A DNA stretch of 64,000 bases from Eutrigla gurnardus (GCA_963514095.1 OY741271.1:1891520-1955519); one strand, 5' to 3'; counted from the stretch's first letter, positions 34,150-46,134 are shown. Program-made: numbers and translations. Notes: generated by a model from the letters alone, not told the origin.

Positions 34150-34700
34150 CATAAAGCATCATCATCACACATCTGCATTTCATTGATGTACATGGAGAAT
34201 AAAACTGGAGATAAAACACAGGCTTGCAGCACTCCTGTGTTTAAAATAATCTCATCAGACATGATACCCTGTACCAATACTCTTTGAGGTCTATTCGTTA
34301 AAAACCCTTAACCCATAGCACAAGGTGTTCATTTATGTCAATTGATGATAAACGTTTTAAAATGGTCCTCATTTTAAAAGAATGTCAGTCCTTGCAGTAT
34401 TAAAAGCTGAACTAAAATCAATAAATACAATTCTGGCGTAGGCGTCAGGATGTTGGATGTGCTTGCTGACCATATTAAGGAGAGCTAGAGTGGCATCCTC
34501 AGTACCTCTTTGTGCTTTATAAGAAAACTGTTGAATGTCAAGCAGATGTGAGTATGCTAAACGACCCAATACAACCCTTTCCATACTTTTGCATTAAATG
34601 CTGGTAAGACCTATAGGTCTAAAGTCATTGGGTAAGACAGGTCTATTCTTTTTAGGCACTGGAATGATAGTGTTTTGAATCTGAAATAGCCTAGTGAACC
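34150..34700 (-). pseudogene. L2-like LINE RT fragment, minus strand
   Basis: Minus-strand frames give MERVVLGRLAYSHLLDIQQF and SYKAQRGTEDATLALLNMV, then RIVFIDFSSAFNT (catalytic Asp), a shift, and NTGVLQACVLSPVLFSMYIN, the motif B region with altered residues. It is broken by at least two frameshifts. Confidence 0.75.
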
Positions 34701-36532
34701 CACCTTTAAAGGGGCCATATTAAGAAAAACAGGTTTTCTCCGGTCTCTACACCTATAAACTGGTCGTCCCTGAGCCTGTCAACTCCCAGGATGAGGAAAA
34801 CAAGCAATTCCTGCATGGTCTCTGCAGCCCACCCTCTGGTAAAACGGTGCTCCTACAGGCTGTTCAGATTCAGCTCCTTTCGTTACGTAACAAAATAAGT
34901 CATTTGCATAAGCCAAACTTCTCTGCAAAATGATAGGAGATCCGAAAGGGGGGCGTTTCGCAACACAGCGCTGAGAGCCGACAGCGCGGAAGGAGAAAGC
35001 GGACAGACAGCGCCAACCAGAGAGACCCACGGAGAGCGCTGACGAGAGCTCTCCGTAAGGGTTTAAGGAGGTGAGAGTGGGAATGTGTTGGTGGTCCGAA
35101 GGGGTGCAGGTCTCAGAAATCATACTGCTGTCTGCATCACTGTGCACACTGACAATACTGTGTACCTGAACATGTTTGTTATTCCAACTGTAAGCAGATA
35201 GCTTATGTGTATGAATTTCAATGTGATGGTGATCATGTGTACTTGAGGATTTGACTTCCCATGCTGCATTGCTGTGACGTGTTGTGGGTCCGGTGGGTGA
35301 AGCAGATTTACTCTGTGTTACTGAGAGAAGGGAAACAATGAGTCCCGAGATCACGCTGGAATCCCCCGTGCCTCGTTCAGCCTCCAGGTTGCCGGAGTGC
35401 CACCCCTAATTTAATTACCTCCCTCTGTCTGCGCTGGCTGCCATCCCTGCATACATTAAACACCACTGGGGAGACGCGCAGGCGGCAGAGGCCAGCCTTC
35501 CAGAGCTGAGGCAAGCTAGCATGAGTATGTGCACACACACTAACACACAAACAGCAGCTCAATCCCTTCTGAGCAGGTGAGAGCTGTGCAGATGCTCTTC
35601 AGTCGGCAGGAAAAATAAGCCCTTAATTAGCAGCCAGTCTGGCTCACTCTGCCTCGGTGACTCTCCCTCCCCCTCATCTTCCACTCCTCCGTCGCAGTGC
35701 ACCGCGGTGGTGAAGTTGCCTCGGGGCTGGTGATTGCGGTGTGGGGCTTCTCCGAGAGTCTTCCCTGTTATTATCCTTAAACAAGCAATTACAGCCGAGT
35801 CCCCCCCGAGTGGAGCAAAATAGAGCGGGCACACCCATAGAAAAGCTCTGGGTTGCTCAGACAACGCTCTCCCGGGCAATTTTAGTTTCTGGAATTGGCT
35901 GCACACTCCCACCAGCGCTGTGATGATGGAAGAAACGATATGGTTAGCATGAAAACCAGCGAGTGGAAGAAAAGCAAGCAAAGTTTAAATAGCAGCGCCG
36001 AAAACAACACAAGCAGAATTGCTATGTTTGACATTCGATGGTAACGGAATACATTTTTGTGTTGACGCATCGCAGTGATTTTCCTGCTGTCTGGGTTTCA
36101 GGAACAGTAAATTAGCTGGCAGCAAAGGCCCCCAGTGTCCTACAGCCGAGGGCCACACCACCGGGAGCCTGAGCAGGCCCTGAAGATGGAGCCAGTTAAA
36201 TGGACTTGTTGGAGTCAAAGTGAAGCAGAAGGGCTGAATGTTGTCAATGACGTCACACCTGTCACTCAGAAAATTGGCCTGGGTTCCGCCGGAGAGAAAT
36301 GGAAAATTACGATTTACAAAACTTTATGTTCAAACCGCCTTTAGCAGAAAAAGAAAATCATTATTGGTTACCTGATCCAGGGCGTAAACAGCTGAGCCCT
36401 GTTCAGTTCCAGAGTACCCCTCCCTCCTCCTGTACAAGTTACACACAAGACATCTGCCGTGGTTATTATGGTCTTTAGGAATCATGTGTCTGTAATGCTA
36501 TGTGTGATCAAGCTTGATGGGCTCCAATCACA
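34701..36532. other. Unassigned sequence, starts with a repeat-like end
   Basis: TTTAAAGGGGCCATATTA near 34705 resembles the terminus of a common fish repeat; extent unknown. The rest shows no convincing gene. The 191-codon minus frame at 34779-35354 has no recognisable features. Confidence 0.35.
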
Positions 36533-36583
36533 GTTCTATTTCGTCCCTACTGACCGCCAGAGGCGGTGCTTTAAGCACTGGAT
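36533..36583 (+). repeat. DIRS left inverted terminal repeat
   Basis: 51 bp, exactly complementary to 41414-41464. It contains GACCGCCAGAGGCGGT, itself a partial palindrome. Confidence 0.95.
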
Positions 36584-37243
36584 AACTCCGCCCGCGGTAG
36601 CGCATGTCGAGTACGAATAACAACAATGTCACCCGTGACTCCTGCATGAGCCCCGGGAGGCTATATCTTCCGGTGTCAGCAGGCAATCGGCTCCTTCATT
36701 CTTCTCGCGACCGCGCGTCGAGGTGTACGTAAGTACAGCATGGCCGTTTAAACGGCCGGTACAATTATTACTGGCCTGCTGCTGACTTTGTGCAGCCTCG
36801 TGCCTCCGTGGCAGGAGTAACGGGCTGAGGCTCGTCCTCCGAGAGGCTGTCGCCAGTGTTTTGCACATTGTATGTTGTACCTGCTCTGGTGGCTTTGCTG
36901 GGTTGGTGGCGTTTCCGCCCCTCACCTTCCAGCATTGCACACAGCAATGAGGGCTGTGTTACTAGCAGGTTGATGCTGCTTTGAATGCTAATAACTGTTT
37001 TTTGTTTTTCTGTTTAGTGTTCACAGTATTATTGAAGGATTCAACTGGGTTGAGGTAGGGTTTCAGTCCCTCTTCAAGCTTAGTTGTATTTGTGCTAAAC
37101 TAATAAATCTTGTTGGTGAAGGTTGCGTACCTGCCCCCTCTCCCGACTTGGTATTGTGTTTCAAAGTGTTGGCGTTCCCGTCCCGGCAGCGTCACACTTT
37201 GTGTTGTTTGTTGTTACTTGGCTACCTCTCCACCTGGTTCCGG

Positions 37244-38762
37244 ATGGAGCATGCCTGTGGCAGCTGTATGGCGTCCCTGGAGCCTGAGGATGGCCATGAC
37301 CGGTGTGTGTCCTGTCTTGGCGTGGATCACCTGCAGGAGGCCATCACCGACGAAGCCTGCATAAATTGTAGCATTATGCCGAGGTCAGTAAGGCTGGCCA
37401 GGCTGGCCCAAATGGATCCACTATCCTGCCTGCCTTCATTCCAGCCTGAGAGGGTGGATTCCTGTCGGGGTGCTGCAAAGAGGCGGTCTGCCACACAGGA
37501 CGGGGACGGTGTCCCAGCAGGAAAACGGCAGGCAGGAAGGCAGACGACCAGCTCTCCTCTAAGGTTGACCGTATGGCTGCTGATATGGAGGAAATTAAGG
37601 CACTTCTTCTTAGCCTGCAGCGTGCTGGGGGGATGACACATGCTGCTGTTGCGGCTGCCTAGGGGTCACCGCTGCCACCAAACGACAAACTGGCTAGATG
37701 AAGCTCCATTGCAGCTTCATCTAGCCAGTTTAATGGTTCCCAGGTCGGGTTAACGACTCCGACTGCACCAGGCTCGTCACATTCTTCAGCCTCGGATTCA
37801 CGGCGAGGATCTGATGACTCCTCCATGGGGGCAATCATCCGGGCTTCCCTGGCACGCCTGCAGCTTCTTGACGCTCCGAGTCAAGAAAAAGCTCCTAGCG
37901 CTTTCTACAGGCGCAACCCCCCACCGGCGAGGACTATGGTGCCGCACTCTCCTGATTTTTTGAAGGAGCTGCATTCCTGCTGGGGAGACACGTCAGCCCT
38001 CACCAGGCCTGGGTCGGATCAGCGAGCCTTAGCTGCCATGGAGGGTGCTGAGGCAGTTGGTCTTCTCCGCATGCCAGCGGTGGGACCTGCAATTGCTGCC
38101 CTGATTGTTTCTCCAGAGGAGGCAATGAAGTCGGACCCCAGGTGCCCTTCTGCCCAGTGTAAGGTCACTGATGACTACGTCTGCAGAGCTTACAACACGG
38201 CAGTGCGCATCGGCCGCCTTGGAAACACCCTCACCCACTTCCTTTGGCACTCTCATCTTCCCTGCAGGATGCTCAGGTGGATGACTCCATCCGTGACATC
38301 TGCGATGCCTCACTGCAGACTTTTGCCTGTCAGTCGAGAGAGTTGGGTCGACTTATGTCGATGCTTGTCCACACTCGTCGTCACGTGTGGCTGGCCCAGT
38401 CACCCCTGACAGAGGCGACTCGTAGGGTCCTTCACAGGGTGCCGGCGGAACCTGGTGAGCTGTTTGGCTCTGCAGCTCTGCAGGCATTGGACCGCACAGC
38501 CGAAGCCGATGAGACCAGGCGGCGGCTTGCAGGCCTTCACAGGAGGGCGCCTACCTCCAGCGGGCCGAGAGCCTTTCCATCTGCCCCTGCACGTCCTCCA
38601 CAGCTTCCTCCCCAGAGTGGTCGGCGGCCGTCACGACGGGATCCTAAGAAGCCGGCAGGCGACTTTCGCTCCACCGTGCGCCGCTCACCACGTCAGCCCC
38701 AGGCCTCCAAGCCTGACCGCCGTCCTTCTGGTTCCTTCGGGGGCCGGGGGCAACGGCGCTAG
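37244..38762 (+). pseudogene. DIRS gag-like gene, several frameshifts and stops
   Basis: ATG 37244 opens a frame with two CxxC pairs (CGSCMASLEPEDGHDRCVSC and ACINCSIMPRSVR), typical of fish DIRS ORF1. The frame is lost near 37555; stops lie near 37663 and 37698. It resumes at about 37702-38235 (LARLQLLDAPSQ; VGPAIAALIVSPEEAMKSDP). After another shift near 38240 it runs to 38762 (DASLQTFACQSRELGRL; RHVWLAQSPLTE), ending in a basic Pro/Arg-rich tail. Nucleocapsid-like role inferred. Confidence 0.75.
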
Positions 38763-38840
38763 GACCACGGGGCCGGTCGTCGGCTGCTTTCCTAGCAGCA
38801 GCTAAGTCACTGGGCTGCCTGCTGTCCAGACCCCTGGGTA

Positions 38841-40126
38841 GTGTACACCTTGACCCGGGGCTACGAATTGCAGTTCCGACGCGGGCCCCCAGCCTTCGGC
38901 CGGGTGAGAGTGACATCCATCGGCGACCTGGCCAAGGCCCAAACCTTAGCCCAGGAGCTGTCCACCCTCCTAGGCAAGTGTGCCATCGTACCGGTGGACC
39001 CCCTCCTTCATCCCGGGGGCTTCTACTCAACCTACTTTCTCGTCGGCAAGAAGGATGGCGGACTACGGCCCATCCTGGACCTGCAAGGCCTGAACAGGTA
39101 TTTAAAAGTTCTGCCATTCCACATGCTGACTGCAGCAGATGTTCAGCGTGTGGTCAGTCCCAACGAGTGGTTCACCTCCATAGATTTGAAGGATGCCTAC
39201 TTTCATGTCCCGATCGCTGCTCATCATCAGCCCTTTCTGAGGTTTGCCTTCCAGGGTCACCATTGCCAGTTCAGGGTGCTCCCCTTTGGACTCTCCCTGT
39301 CCCCAAGATTGTTCACACCGTTGTGCTGCGGCAGCCTTGGCGCCTCCGCAGGCGGGAGGCATGAAGGTCCTGTCCTATCTTGACGACTGGTTGGTGTGCA
39401 CGCATTCCCGTGCCCAGGTGGTCCGGGATACCAACCGTCTTCTGCTGCATGTGGCCCGACTGGGCCTCACTGTCAACATTGCAAAAAGTTGCCTGGTCCT
39501 CAACCAGCGGATTGCCTATTTGGGTCTGGATCTGGACTCGGTCGCCATGAAGGCCTATCTGTCGGAGAAACGTGTGAGCAACATCCTCCAACTCCTCCCT
39601 TTCTTCAAGAGGGGCAGGCGGCTACCTTACATTAATTTCCTGCAGCTCCTGGGCAAACTGACGGCTGCATCGACTGCCATACCTTCCGGCCTGTTGCTAC
39701 TGCGCCCGCTCCAGATGTGGCTGAACAGCTTCCATCTGGACCCGAAGTTTCACAGGCACAAGCTGATGGTGGTGTCTCAGGTGTGCGTCCACACTCTGGC
39801 ACCATGGCAAGACAGGGCGTTCCTACTGGGGGGTGCGCCTCTGGGGGTCCTCCCTTCCTTCCGAGAGACGGTTGCCACAGATGCATCCCAGTTAGGTGGG
39901 GTGCAGTCTGGAGGGGGCACCAAGTCGGCGCAACTGCTGCAGGTGTCCCAGCGCCTGCTGACATGGGCCGCTCCCCGTCTGTTGAGCTTGCGAGCAATGT
40001 GGCTCCCGGGGGACCAGAATCAGGTGGCAGATTTCCTTTCTCGGCAGAAGCCCTTCGCCGGGGGAGTGAAGGCTACACCCAGAGGTTGTCGAGCTGATCT
40101 GGGGCGTTTTCGGCAGGGCGGAGGTG
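38841..40126 (+). pseudogene. DIRS reverse transcriptase and truncated RNase H
   Basis: The RT frame (start codon unclear, sense from before 38841) has FYSTYFLVGKKDGGLRPILD, motif A SIDLKDAYFHVPI (Asp 39183-39185) and RVLPFGLSLSPRLF. One extra base near 39315 shifts it to the frame with motif C YLDDWLV (39376-39396), both Asp intact. RNase H follows: TVATDAS (first Asp) is joined almost directly to GGTKSAQLLQVSQRLLTW and MWLPGDQNQVADFLSR. The middle of the RNase H core, with its further catalytic residues, appears deleted. This is inferred from the short distance between these blocks. Confidence 0.8.
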
Positions 40127-40499
40127 GATCTCTTTGCCTCCAGGGAGTCAACCCATTGTCCCCTATGGTTTTCCTGGATGGAGGACAGTCCTCTGGGACA
40201 GGATGCCTTGGGGCACGAGTGGCCCAGCATGTTCCTGTACGCCTTCCCACCGCTGCCTCTGATCCTCCCGATGCTGCAGCGAGTCCTTCATCGGGGCCAC
40301 CGACTCCTCCTGGTAGCCCCGTTCTGGCCAGGAAGGCCCTGGTTTCCACTGCTGCGGCAGCTCTGCTGCAGCTCGCCATGGCGTCTCCCAGGGAGGAAAG
40401 ATCTCCTGTCACAACTAGGGGGGCGGATTTGGCACCCCAACCCCTGCCGTCTCCACCTTTGGGCCTGGCCGCTGCAGGGCCCGACACGCTTCTTACCGG

Positions 40500-41372
40500 T
40501 TGCACTGAGCCTGTCCGACGAACCATCTCGCATGCTCGTGCATCGTCCACCCGTCTCCAGTATGAGAGCAAGTGGAGGAGGTTCTCTGCCTGGTGCGCTG
40601 ACAGGGGGGACGACCCCACTTCTTGCCCGGTGGCCACTGTTCTGGACTTTCTTCGGTCTCTCCTGGACGACGGCCGTGCACCTTCCACTTTGAAGGTGTA
40701 TGTGGCAGCCATTTCATGGCAGCATGACTTCATAGACAATGCTACTGTAGGGTGCCAGCGGCTGGTGTCTCTATTTTTAAGGGGGGCATTCAGGCTGCGG
40801 CCCTCAGTCTCCCCCAGGGTTCCAGCGTGGGACCTCTCCCTGGTGCTGAAGGCCCTCTCTTCTTCACCTTTCGAACCTATCGCCCAGGCTGACCTCAAGT
40901 GGCTGTCGTTGAAGACAGCCTTTCTTCTGGCCATGACCTCAGCGAAACGGGTGGGGGAGTTGCATGCTTTGTCAGCCCTGCCTGCGTTGGGGGCCTGATG
41001 GTTCAGGGGTGACCCTATGGCCTAATGTTGCATTTCTGCCAAAGAACCTGCCCCGTGGCCATGTCAACCGCCCTATTCACCTGGCGCGGTTGTGCCCTCT
41101 CCAAACAGCGCCTTTCTCATTGGATTGTGGACACCATCTCTTGTGCTTTCAGGGTCAATGGTCGAGCATTGGCCACGGGGGTCAGATGCCACTCAACGCG
41201 GGGTGTCTCCACGTCCTGGGCTGCCCTGAGAGGCATACCCCTGGGTGACATCTGTGCTGCAGCCTCTTGGTCGTCGCCGGGTACGTTCCATCGGTTTTAC
41301 CGGCTTAATGTTGCTGCTCCCCACCCGTTGGGCGTGGTCCTTTGCCCTGGGTCTTCAAACTCTCATCAATAA
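40500..41372 (+). pseudogene. DIRS tyrosine recombinase, frameshifted, catalytic residues present
   Basis: The core-binding part reads SHARASSTRLQYESKWRRFS, CPVATVLDFLRSLLDDGRAP and STLKVYVAAISWQHD. The catalytic part has Arg in TSAKRVGELHAL (40948-40950). The frame shifts near 40975 and again near 41080. HSTR (41190-41201) and the presumed nucleophile Tyr in FHRFYRLNV (41298-41300) follow, with stop at 41372. The R...HxxR...Y signature is therefore visible across three frames; some sequence between RPIHLARL and SKQRLSHW seems missing. Confidence 0.85.
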
Positions 41373-41413
41373 GGTGGGTTAGGGGATTCTTCATGACACT
41401 GTTGGTATATGTC

Positions 41414-41464
41414 ATCCAGTGCTTAAAGCACCGCCTCTGGCGGTCAGTAGGGACGAAATAGAAC
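41414..41464 (-). repeat. DIRS right inverted terminal repeat
   Basis: 51 bp, exact complement of 36533-36583, followed by a GTTACAGTTGTAAC palindrome and a partial copy of the left terminus. Confidence 0.95.
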
Positions 41465-41592
41465 GAAGAGTTACAGTTGTAACTACGGTTCTATGAGTCC
41501 CGGATGACCGCCAGAGCACTCTGTCACTCAGAATCCTTGCGCGTTCGCGAGAAGATTTTGGGAGCCGATTGCCTGCTGACATCGGAGGATAT

Positions 41593-41760
41593 AGGCTGTG
41601 TTCGAAATGCCATACTAACGCACTGCCTACTACATACTCAACGTGTATGTACTGCATACTGCCTACTAAATGAACGTTTGAGTATGCTGTTACCCTCAGA
41701 CTGTTCACACCGAAGTATACACATCTCATACTACATTTTTTTTTTTTTTTTTTACTTTAT
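41593..41760 (+). repeat. Repeat terminus adjoining the DIRS element
   Basis: GTGTTCGAAATGCCATACTA with repeated CTGCCTACTA and GTATGTACTGCATACT motifs, like the end of a fish DNA transposon. Its other end was not found. Confidence 0.4.
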
Positions 41761-42885
41761 TGACATCTCGTCCTCATCTTCTCTCACGTAACCGAATCGA
41801 TTACGTTAGCGGATCTAGCTCCCGTTTAATATGAATTACTAATCAAATAAAGCATGATTATTATTACAGTTAATTAAATATTTCTAAATATTTTTTAAGT
41901 CAAATTACAACTGTCAAATGTTTTCTACAGTTTATTATATATGCGCGCTCCCACGCTTTCCCTCTTTCTTCCTCTTACCCGAGTAGCTGCTTCACTCGCC
42001 ATCGATCGCGACTATTAAGCAGCTTTTATCGATCATTAATCGTCCGTTCATAGATCGTATTATACCTCTGACCACGGAACACCAGCAACCTTCACCGCGG
42101 AGACGACACAGGCAAGGAGGAGCTACATTATTCACATGTCCATGGAATTTGGATTTCCCTCTGAAGTAAGTAATATGACTTATCTGGTTTAAATACGTTC
42201 CTTTATTATTTAATTATCAATAGAAGTGCATATGCATGCATAAACAAATGTAGGCTACATGTAGGCTAATATAAGTGGTTTAATAATATCATGTATGAGT
42301 TTGATATGATAAAATTAAACAAGTACAAGCATGTTATATATACAGGTTGCAATATGTGTATGATAAGAAGAAATAAGTAGTTTATCAACAAATTAATAGG
42401 AAAGCATTCAGAATAAATGTAATATCTGATGTTTTCTGTTACAGGTTGGTGCCAGACGGCCATACTGCAGGTCAATCCTCATGTTCCCCCGATGGGCCTC
42501 TACTTCGGGAAGGGGATTTAAGGAAGGACTTCTGTCTTTCAAGGTGTTCCACGGAGAACCTCGTCCACTGCTTACTAACAGAACAGATGGGTTCCATGTC
42601 CATAGTTCCACGTTGGTGACAGCGACGAAGCTGAGCCACTCCAGCAGTCCTGGGATAGCTGCAGTGTCTGCTCCAAATGTCCAGATCCCTGTGTTGCAGG
42701 AACATGATTATTGTTGAGGTTTTATTTGTGTTTATCAGTAGTGCAGTTTATAAGTAATACCACACAGTAGAAGTTCTTACAGGCAAATGTTTCCTGTTTA
42801 ATGTTTTACGATTATTAGGTTGTGTACAAATCTAAATAATAAATATCTGAATATATATCATTGTTGACTCATGTTTTAGGCCTGC

Positions 42886-43414
42886 AGGTCTATTTCCCTC
42901 CTGCTCTGGAGGAGAGACCCTGCTGCAGTGGTTGGCATCATGGCTGAGGAGATGGGGTGTAGTGGGGTAATAGCAGGTCTTTGCTCCATCACCTCATCCA
43001 TGATAACAAACACTTCCAGTGTGCAGCAGTGACCTCTCCTCCCTCAGTGCTGACACCGTCAGTTCATACAAACAACACTTCTCATAATCATTTTTTAGAT
43101 CAACTATTCACCACTAGTCATATATTATAATATGTACTGTAATACTGTTCCACATGGGACCAACTTAATGGACTCTGATGTTTTAACACATTGTAGATAT
43201 TACCCAGCACTGACTTTGCCTGATTATTAATAAGAAAGACAACTTCATCTGGTTTATTTTATGCTTCACATCAAGCATGTAGAGTTCAATACTTTAAACT
43301 GCTTCCAACTCACCTTGTATTTCTGCTTCATGTTCTCCCACTTCTTCTTTGTCCATCCGGCTCCACCTTCCCTCCATCTCTGTTCTTTAAGAAACATCCT
43401 ATATGAAGAACAGC
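42886..43414 (-). pseudogene. Myb/SANT-like partner protein of a Harbinger element (two exon relics)
   Basis: On the minus strand, 43396-43315 reads EQRWREGGAGWTKKKWENMK then QKYK and is followed by a consensus donor AAG/GTGAGT. KKWENMKQKYK is the helix end typical of Myb/SANT-like accessory proteins of PIF/Harbinger transposons. A second stretch, about 43025-42886, reads EVFVIMDEVMEQRPAITPLH and ends QSRREIDLQA-stop, resembling their C-terminus. No transposase gene is seen nearby. Confidence 0.45.
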
Positions 43415-43419
43415 ACGTA

Positions 43420-44234
43420 GAAAAGTGTTACAGTTCATTGATGATTTCTTGCTGTTCAACAGAACGTTTCCGGTAGACATCTCAGGAGAGCAGGACATCT
43501 CCCGTCTATATACGCTGGTGTTCAACCTTATATCATTGAGAAGCTAAATATGCACCAGTAGAAGTTAAGCCCTGCATATGAGAATTATAACATTTAATAC
43601 CACATTTTCTTAAGTGAAGTCTCTCAGAGCAGCATCCCTCCTGCCGGTGAACTTCTCCTTATCGTTCCCTCCACCGGATGAGGCGTTCGGTGTCTGCATC
43701 CGTCCCTTTAACGAACGGTGCACGGCGTTATTAATCACCGTCAGTAAATATTTAACCACGGTTTAACATAAGCACTATATTCTTAGTTAACGTCGGTAAA
43801 AACGGCACATTTGCCGCTTCGGTTACGCTCGCTAACCCCTATGGTAAATTACCGTCTGTAGCCTAGCCGGCTGGCAGGACCTCCGATTCGTAACATTAAC
43901 GTACAATGCCAACAACAATAAAGTTACGTTCATTATCAATACGATTTAAAAGTCAGCTGGAAACATAAAAGTCATGTTACAGTATACTTACATGTGTACG
44001 CGGTTTGTGTCGGGCTGTCGCCAGAATCACCGCAATCGTCCGCCATTATCCAAAACTTTTCAGAAGTCAGACGAGCCGCAATCAACCTGTGTATTTATTC
44101 TTTGTGTTTCCTTTCTGTCTTTGTTTGTTTGTCTGTTTTATCTCAGAAATACCCACCACCTGATCTGTCCTGCCTGTCTGTCTGTCTGTCTGTCTGTCTG
44201 TCTCATGGAGTTTTTGGGTTTGTGAGTTATTATC
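43420..44234. other. No gene seen; contains (CTGT)n
   Basis: Unassigned sequence. A (CTGT)7-8 microsatellite lies at 44174-44204. Confidence 0.5.
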
Positions 44235-44572
44235 CATATTTGGACTGTGGAGGAGTGACGAGTGAATCTGACGAACACAAGCGGCAGAGCAGCACCCCGA
44301 GCAGCACCCAGAGCATCCATCTGGATTCTGGTGTGAAGCTGCTAACAAGTTAGTTTCATAATTCAAGGTCAACTTTACAGCCAAGTGTTAAAGTCATCTT
44401 AGTAGCTAACTGCATTGGTAGCAACCTGTCAATCAGCAGGTAGCCCAGCCCCTAAAGCATCCCCTGCTTTCTGGTCTGTTGGACTCTAAATGGACCATAA
44501 TGTACTAAATGAACATCATGCTGGATTGAAGACTTGAAACTAGAGATTGAGACCATAAACTTATGTTTACAA
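44235..44572 (+). repeat. Fish interspersed repeat, copy 2, left part
   Basis: Matches copy 1 (GAGCAGCACCCCGAGCAGCA; GTTAAAGTCATCTTAGTAGC) and continues to CTTATGTTTACAA, where a hAT element interrupts it. The right part resumes at 45297 and, after an L2 insertion, at 46135-46265. Confidence 0.7.
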
Positions 44573-45288
44573 TAGGGCCGGGACTCAATTAAAAAAAATA
44601 ATCTAATTAATTAAGAGGCTTTGTGATTAATTAATCGAAATGAATCGCATTTTAATCGCATATAAATTTGACCTGAGAACAGTGAGACGTAATTGTTTTC
44701 ACATGAATTTTTAGTATACCATTGAATAATGACTGAATACATAAGCTTAAGCAACAAAATATTGTTTACTTTTGTTCAACCAAGTCCAACAGACCAGTGC
44801 AATTTTTGCCATTACGTGTAGCAATAGCATCTGGTGGAGTGTGGGTTGGGTGTGGGTCCTTGTACTCAGAGTCGGGCTAACGTCCACGCTAGCTACCACG
44901 CTAGCGTCCACGCTAGCTGCTATATGTTTTGCATTGAGGTGATACTTGAGGCTCGATGTGCTGCGGTGATATGCAAATTCCTTGTTGCATAGCTTGCACA
45001 CAACCATGCTCTTAACGACGCTTCCATCCATTCGTTTTTTATAAAAAAATGTCCCATCCACGGGGCCAACCAAAGCGGTCTCATCAGCTTCTTCTTCGTT
45101 CATGTTCACTGTGGTTTGTTAGTTCACTAGTTGGTGCTCCAGTATAATCGGTCCGCCTGAAACTCATCCAGTGAGAAAGGTTCCGTGGTGCAAAAATAAG
45201 TGTGATTAAAATGCGTAAATTTTTTTTTAATGTGTTAATTTTTGTGTAATTAATTAATCTTAATTAGCGCGTTAAAGTCCCGGCCCTA
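44573..45288 (-). mobile_element. hAT element with BED zinc-finger exon, 8-bp duplication
   Basis: Ends TAGGGCCGGGACT and AGTCCCGGCCCTA are perfectly inverted and flanked by exact GTTTACAA repeats (44565-44572 and 45289-45296). On the minus strand a 120-codon frame (45109-44747) encodes a complete BED finger: CKLCNKEFAYHRSTSSLKYH with LNAKH, i.e. CxxC...HxxxxH. The transposase core is missing. ATTAATTAA-rich subterminal sequence is at both ends. Confidence 0.92.
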
Positions 45289-45317
45289 GTTTACAATGTT
45301 TACTGAGATAATACATC

Positions 45318-46033
45318 AAGATGGTGATGGGCCCTGCACCACTGCTCAAAAAGGTTGGAGACCTGGCCCTGGTTGTGGATGGCTGCTGCATTTCCCCCTC
45401 TCCTGAGGTGCGCAACCTGGGCGTCGTCCTGGACTCCACTCTCTCCTTCCGGTCTCACATCAGCAACACCACCAAGTCTGCCTTCTATCACCTCAGAAAC
45501 ATCTCACGACTCCGGCCCTCACTCACGCACTCAGTCACAGAAACACTCATCCACGCCTTCATCACCTCCCGCCTGGACTACTGCAACGGTGTCCTGCCTG
45601 GACTGCCCGCCAAGGACCTTAGCAGGCTCCAGCGTGTCCAGAACTCAGCTGCCAGGGTTCTAACCAACACCAAGCCCTGGCAGAATATCACTCCCATCCT
45701 CCAACAGCTCCACTGGTTGCCAGTCAAGTCACGCATCACCTACAAGATCCTCCTGCTCACCTACAAAGCTCTCCATGGACTCTCACCACAATACCTCAAG
45801 GATCTCCTCCACCCCTACACTCAGTCACGCTCCCTGCGGTCCTCTGACAAGGACCTGCTGGCAATACCCCGCACAAGGTTGCGAACATTTGGGGACAGGG
45901 CTTTCTCTACCCATGCCCCTACAAACTGGAATAGTCTCCCAATCCACATCCGCTCTGCCTCATCCCTGCCCATGTTCAAAAAGCACCTCAAAACATTTCT
46001 TTGCGCTAAGTCCTTTGATCCCTAAACCCCCCC

Positions 46034-46064
<31 letters not shown>

Positions 46065-46134
46065 ACTTTTTGTGAAGCGACCTTGAGTACTATGAAAGGC
46101 GCTATATAAATCCAAGTTATTATTATTATTATTA
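45318..46134 (+). mobile_element. 5'-truncated L2-like LINE
   Basis: An uninterrupted 234-codon frame (45321-46025): PEVRNLGVVLDSTLSFRSHI, SRLDYCNGVLPGLP, RLQRVQNSAARVL, LQQLHWLPVKSRITYKILLL and FGDRAFSTHAPTNWNSLP, the C-terminal third of L2-clade RT. The 3' UTR has a C-run and (CA)n, then CTATGAAAGGCGCTATATAA and a (TTA)n tail. It sits inside fish repeat copy 2. The frame is intact over its length, suggesting a relatively young insertion. Confidence 0.9.

Larger units (their letters stand above)
36533..41600 (+). mobile_element. DIRS-type (tyrosine recombinase) retrotransposon, inactive
   Basis: The order is gag, RT, truncated RNase H, tyrosine recombinase, with no integrase or LTRs. A perfect 51-bp inverted repeat bounds the coding part (36533-36583 and 41414-41464, GTTCTATTTCGTCCCTACTG inward). 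Beyond the right repeat, 41465-41600 holds a partial copy of the left terminus (GTTCTATGAGTCCC...TGACCGCCAGAG) and a block complementary to 36660-36720 (GCCGATTGCCTGCTGACA). This matches the split or internal complementary repeats of DIRS elements. About 5.07 kb; frameshifts and stops in every gene. Confidence 0.9.

Noticed and set aside
34779..35354. 191-codon minus-strand frame
   Set aside because: Composition is low in structure, it overlaps a repeat-like terminus and no domain or splice context is visible.
35559..36344. Possible conserved host exon or regulatory block between repeats
   Set aside because: No splice-framed coding pattern or motif could be seen; conservation cannot be judged from one sequence.
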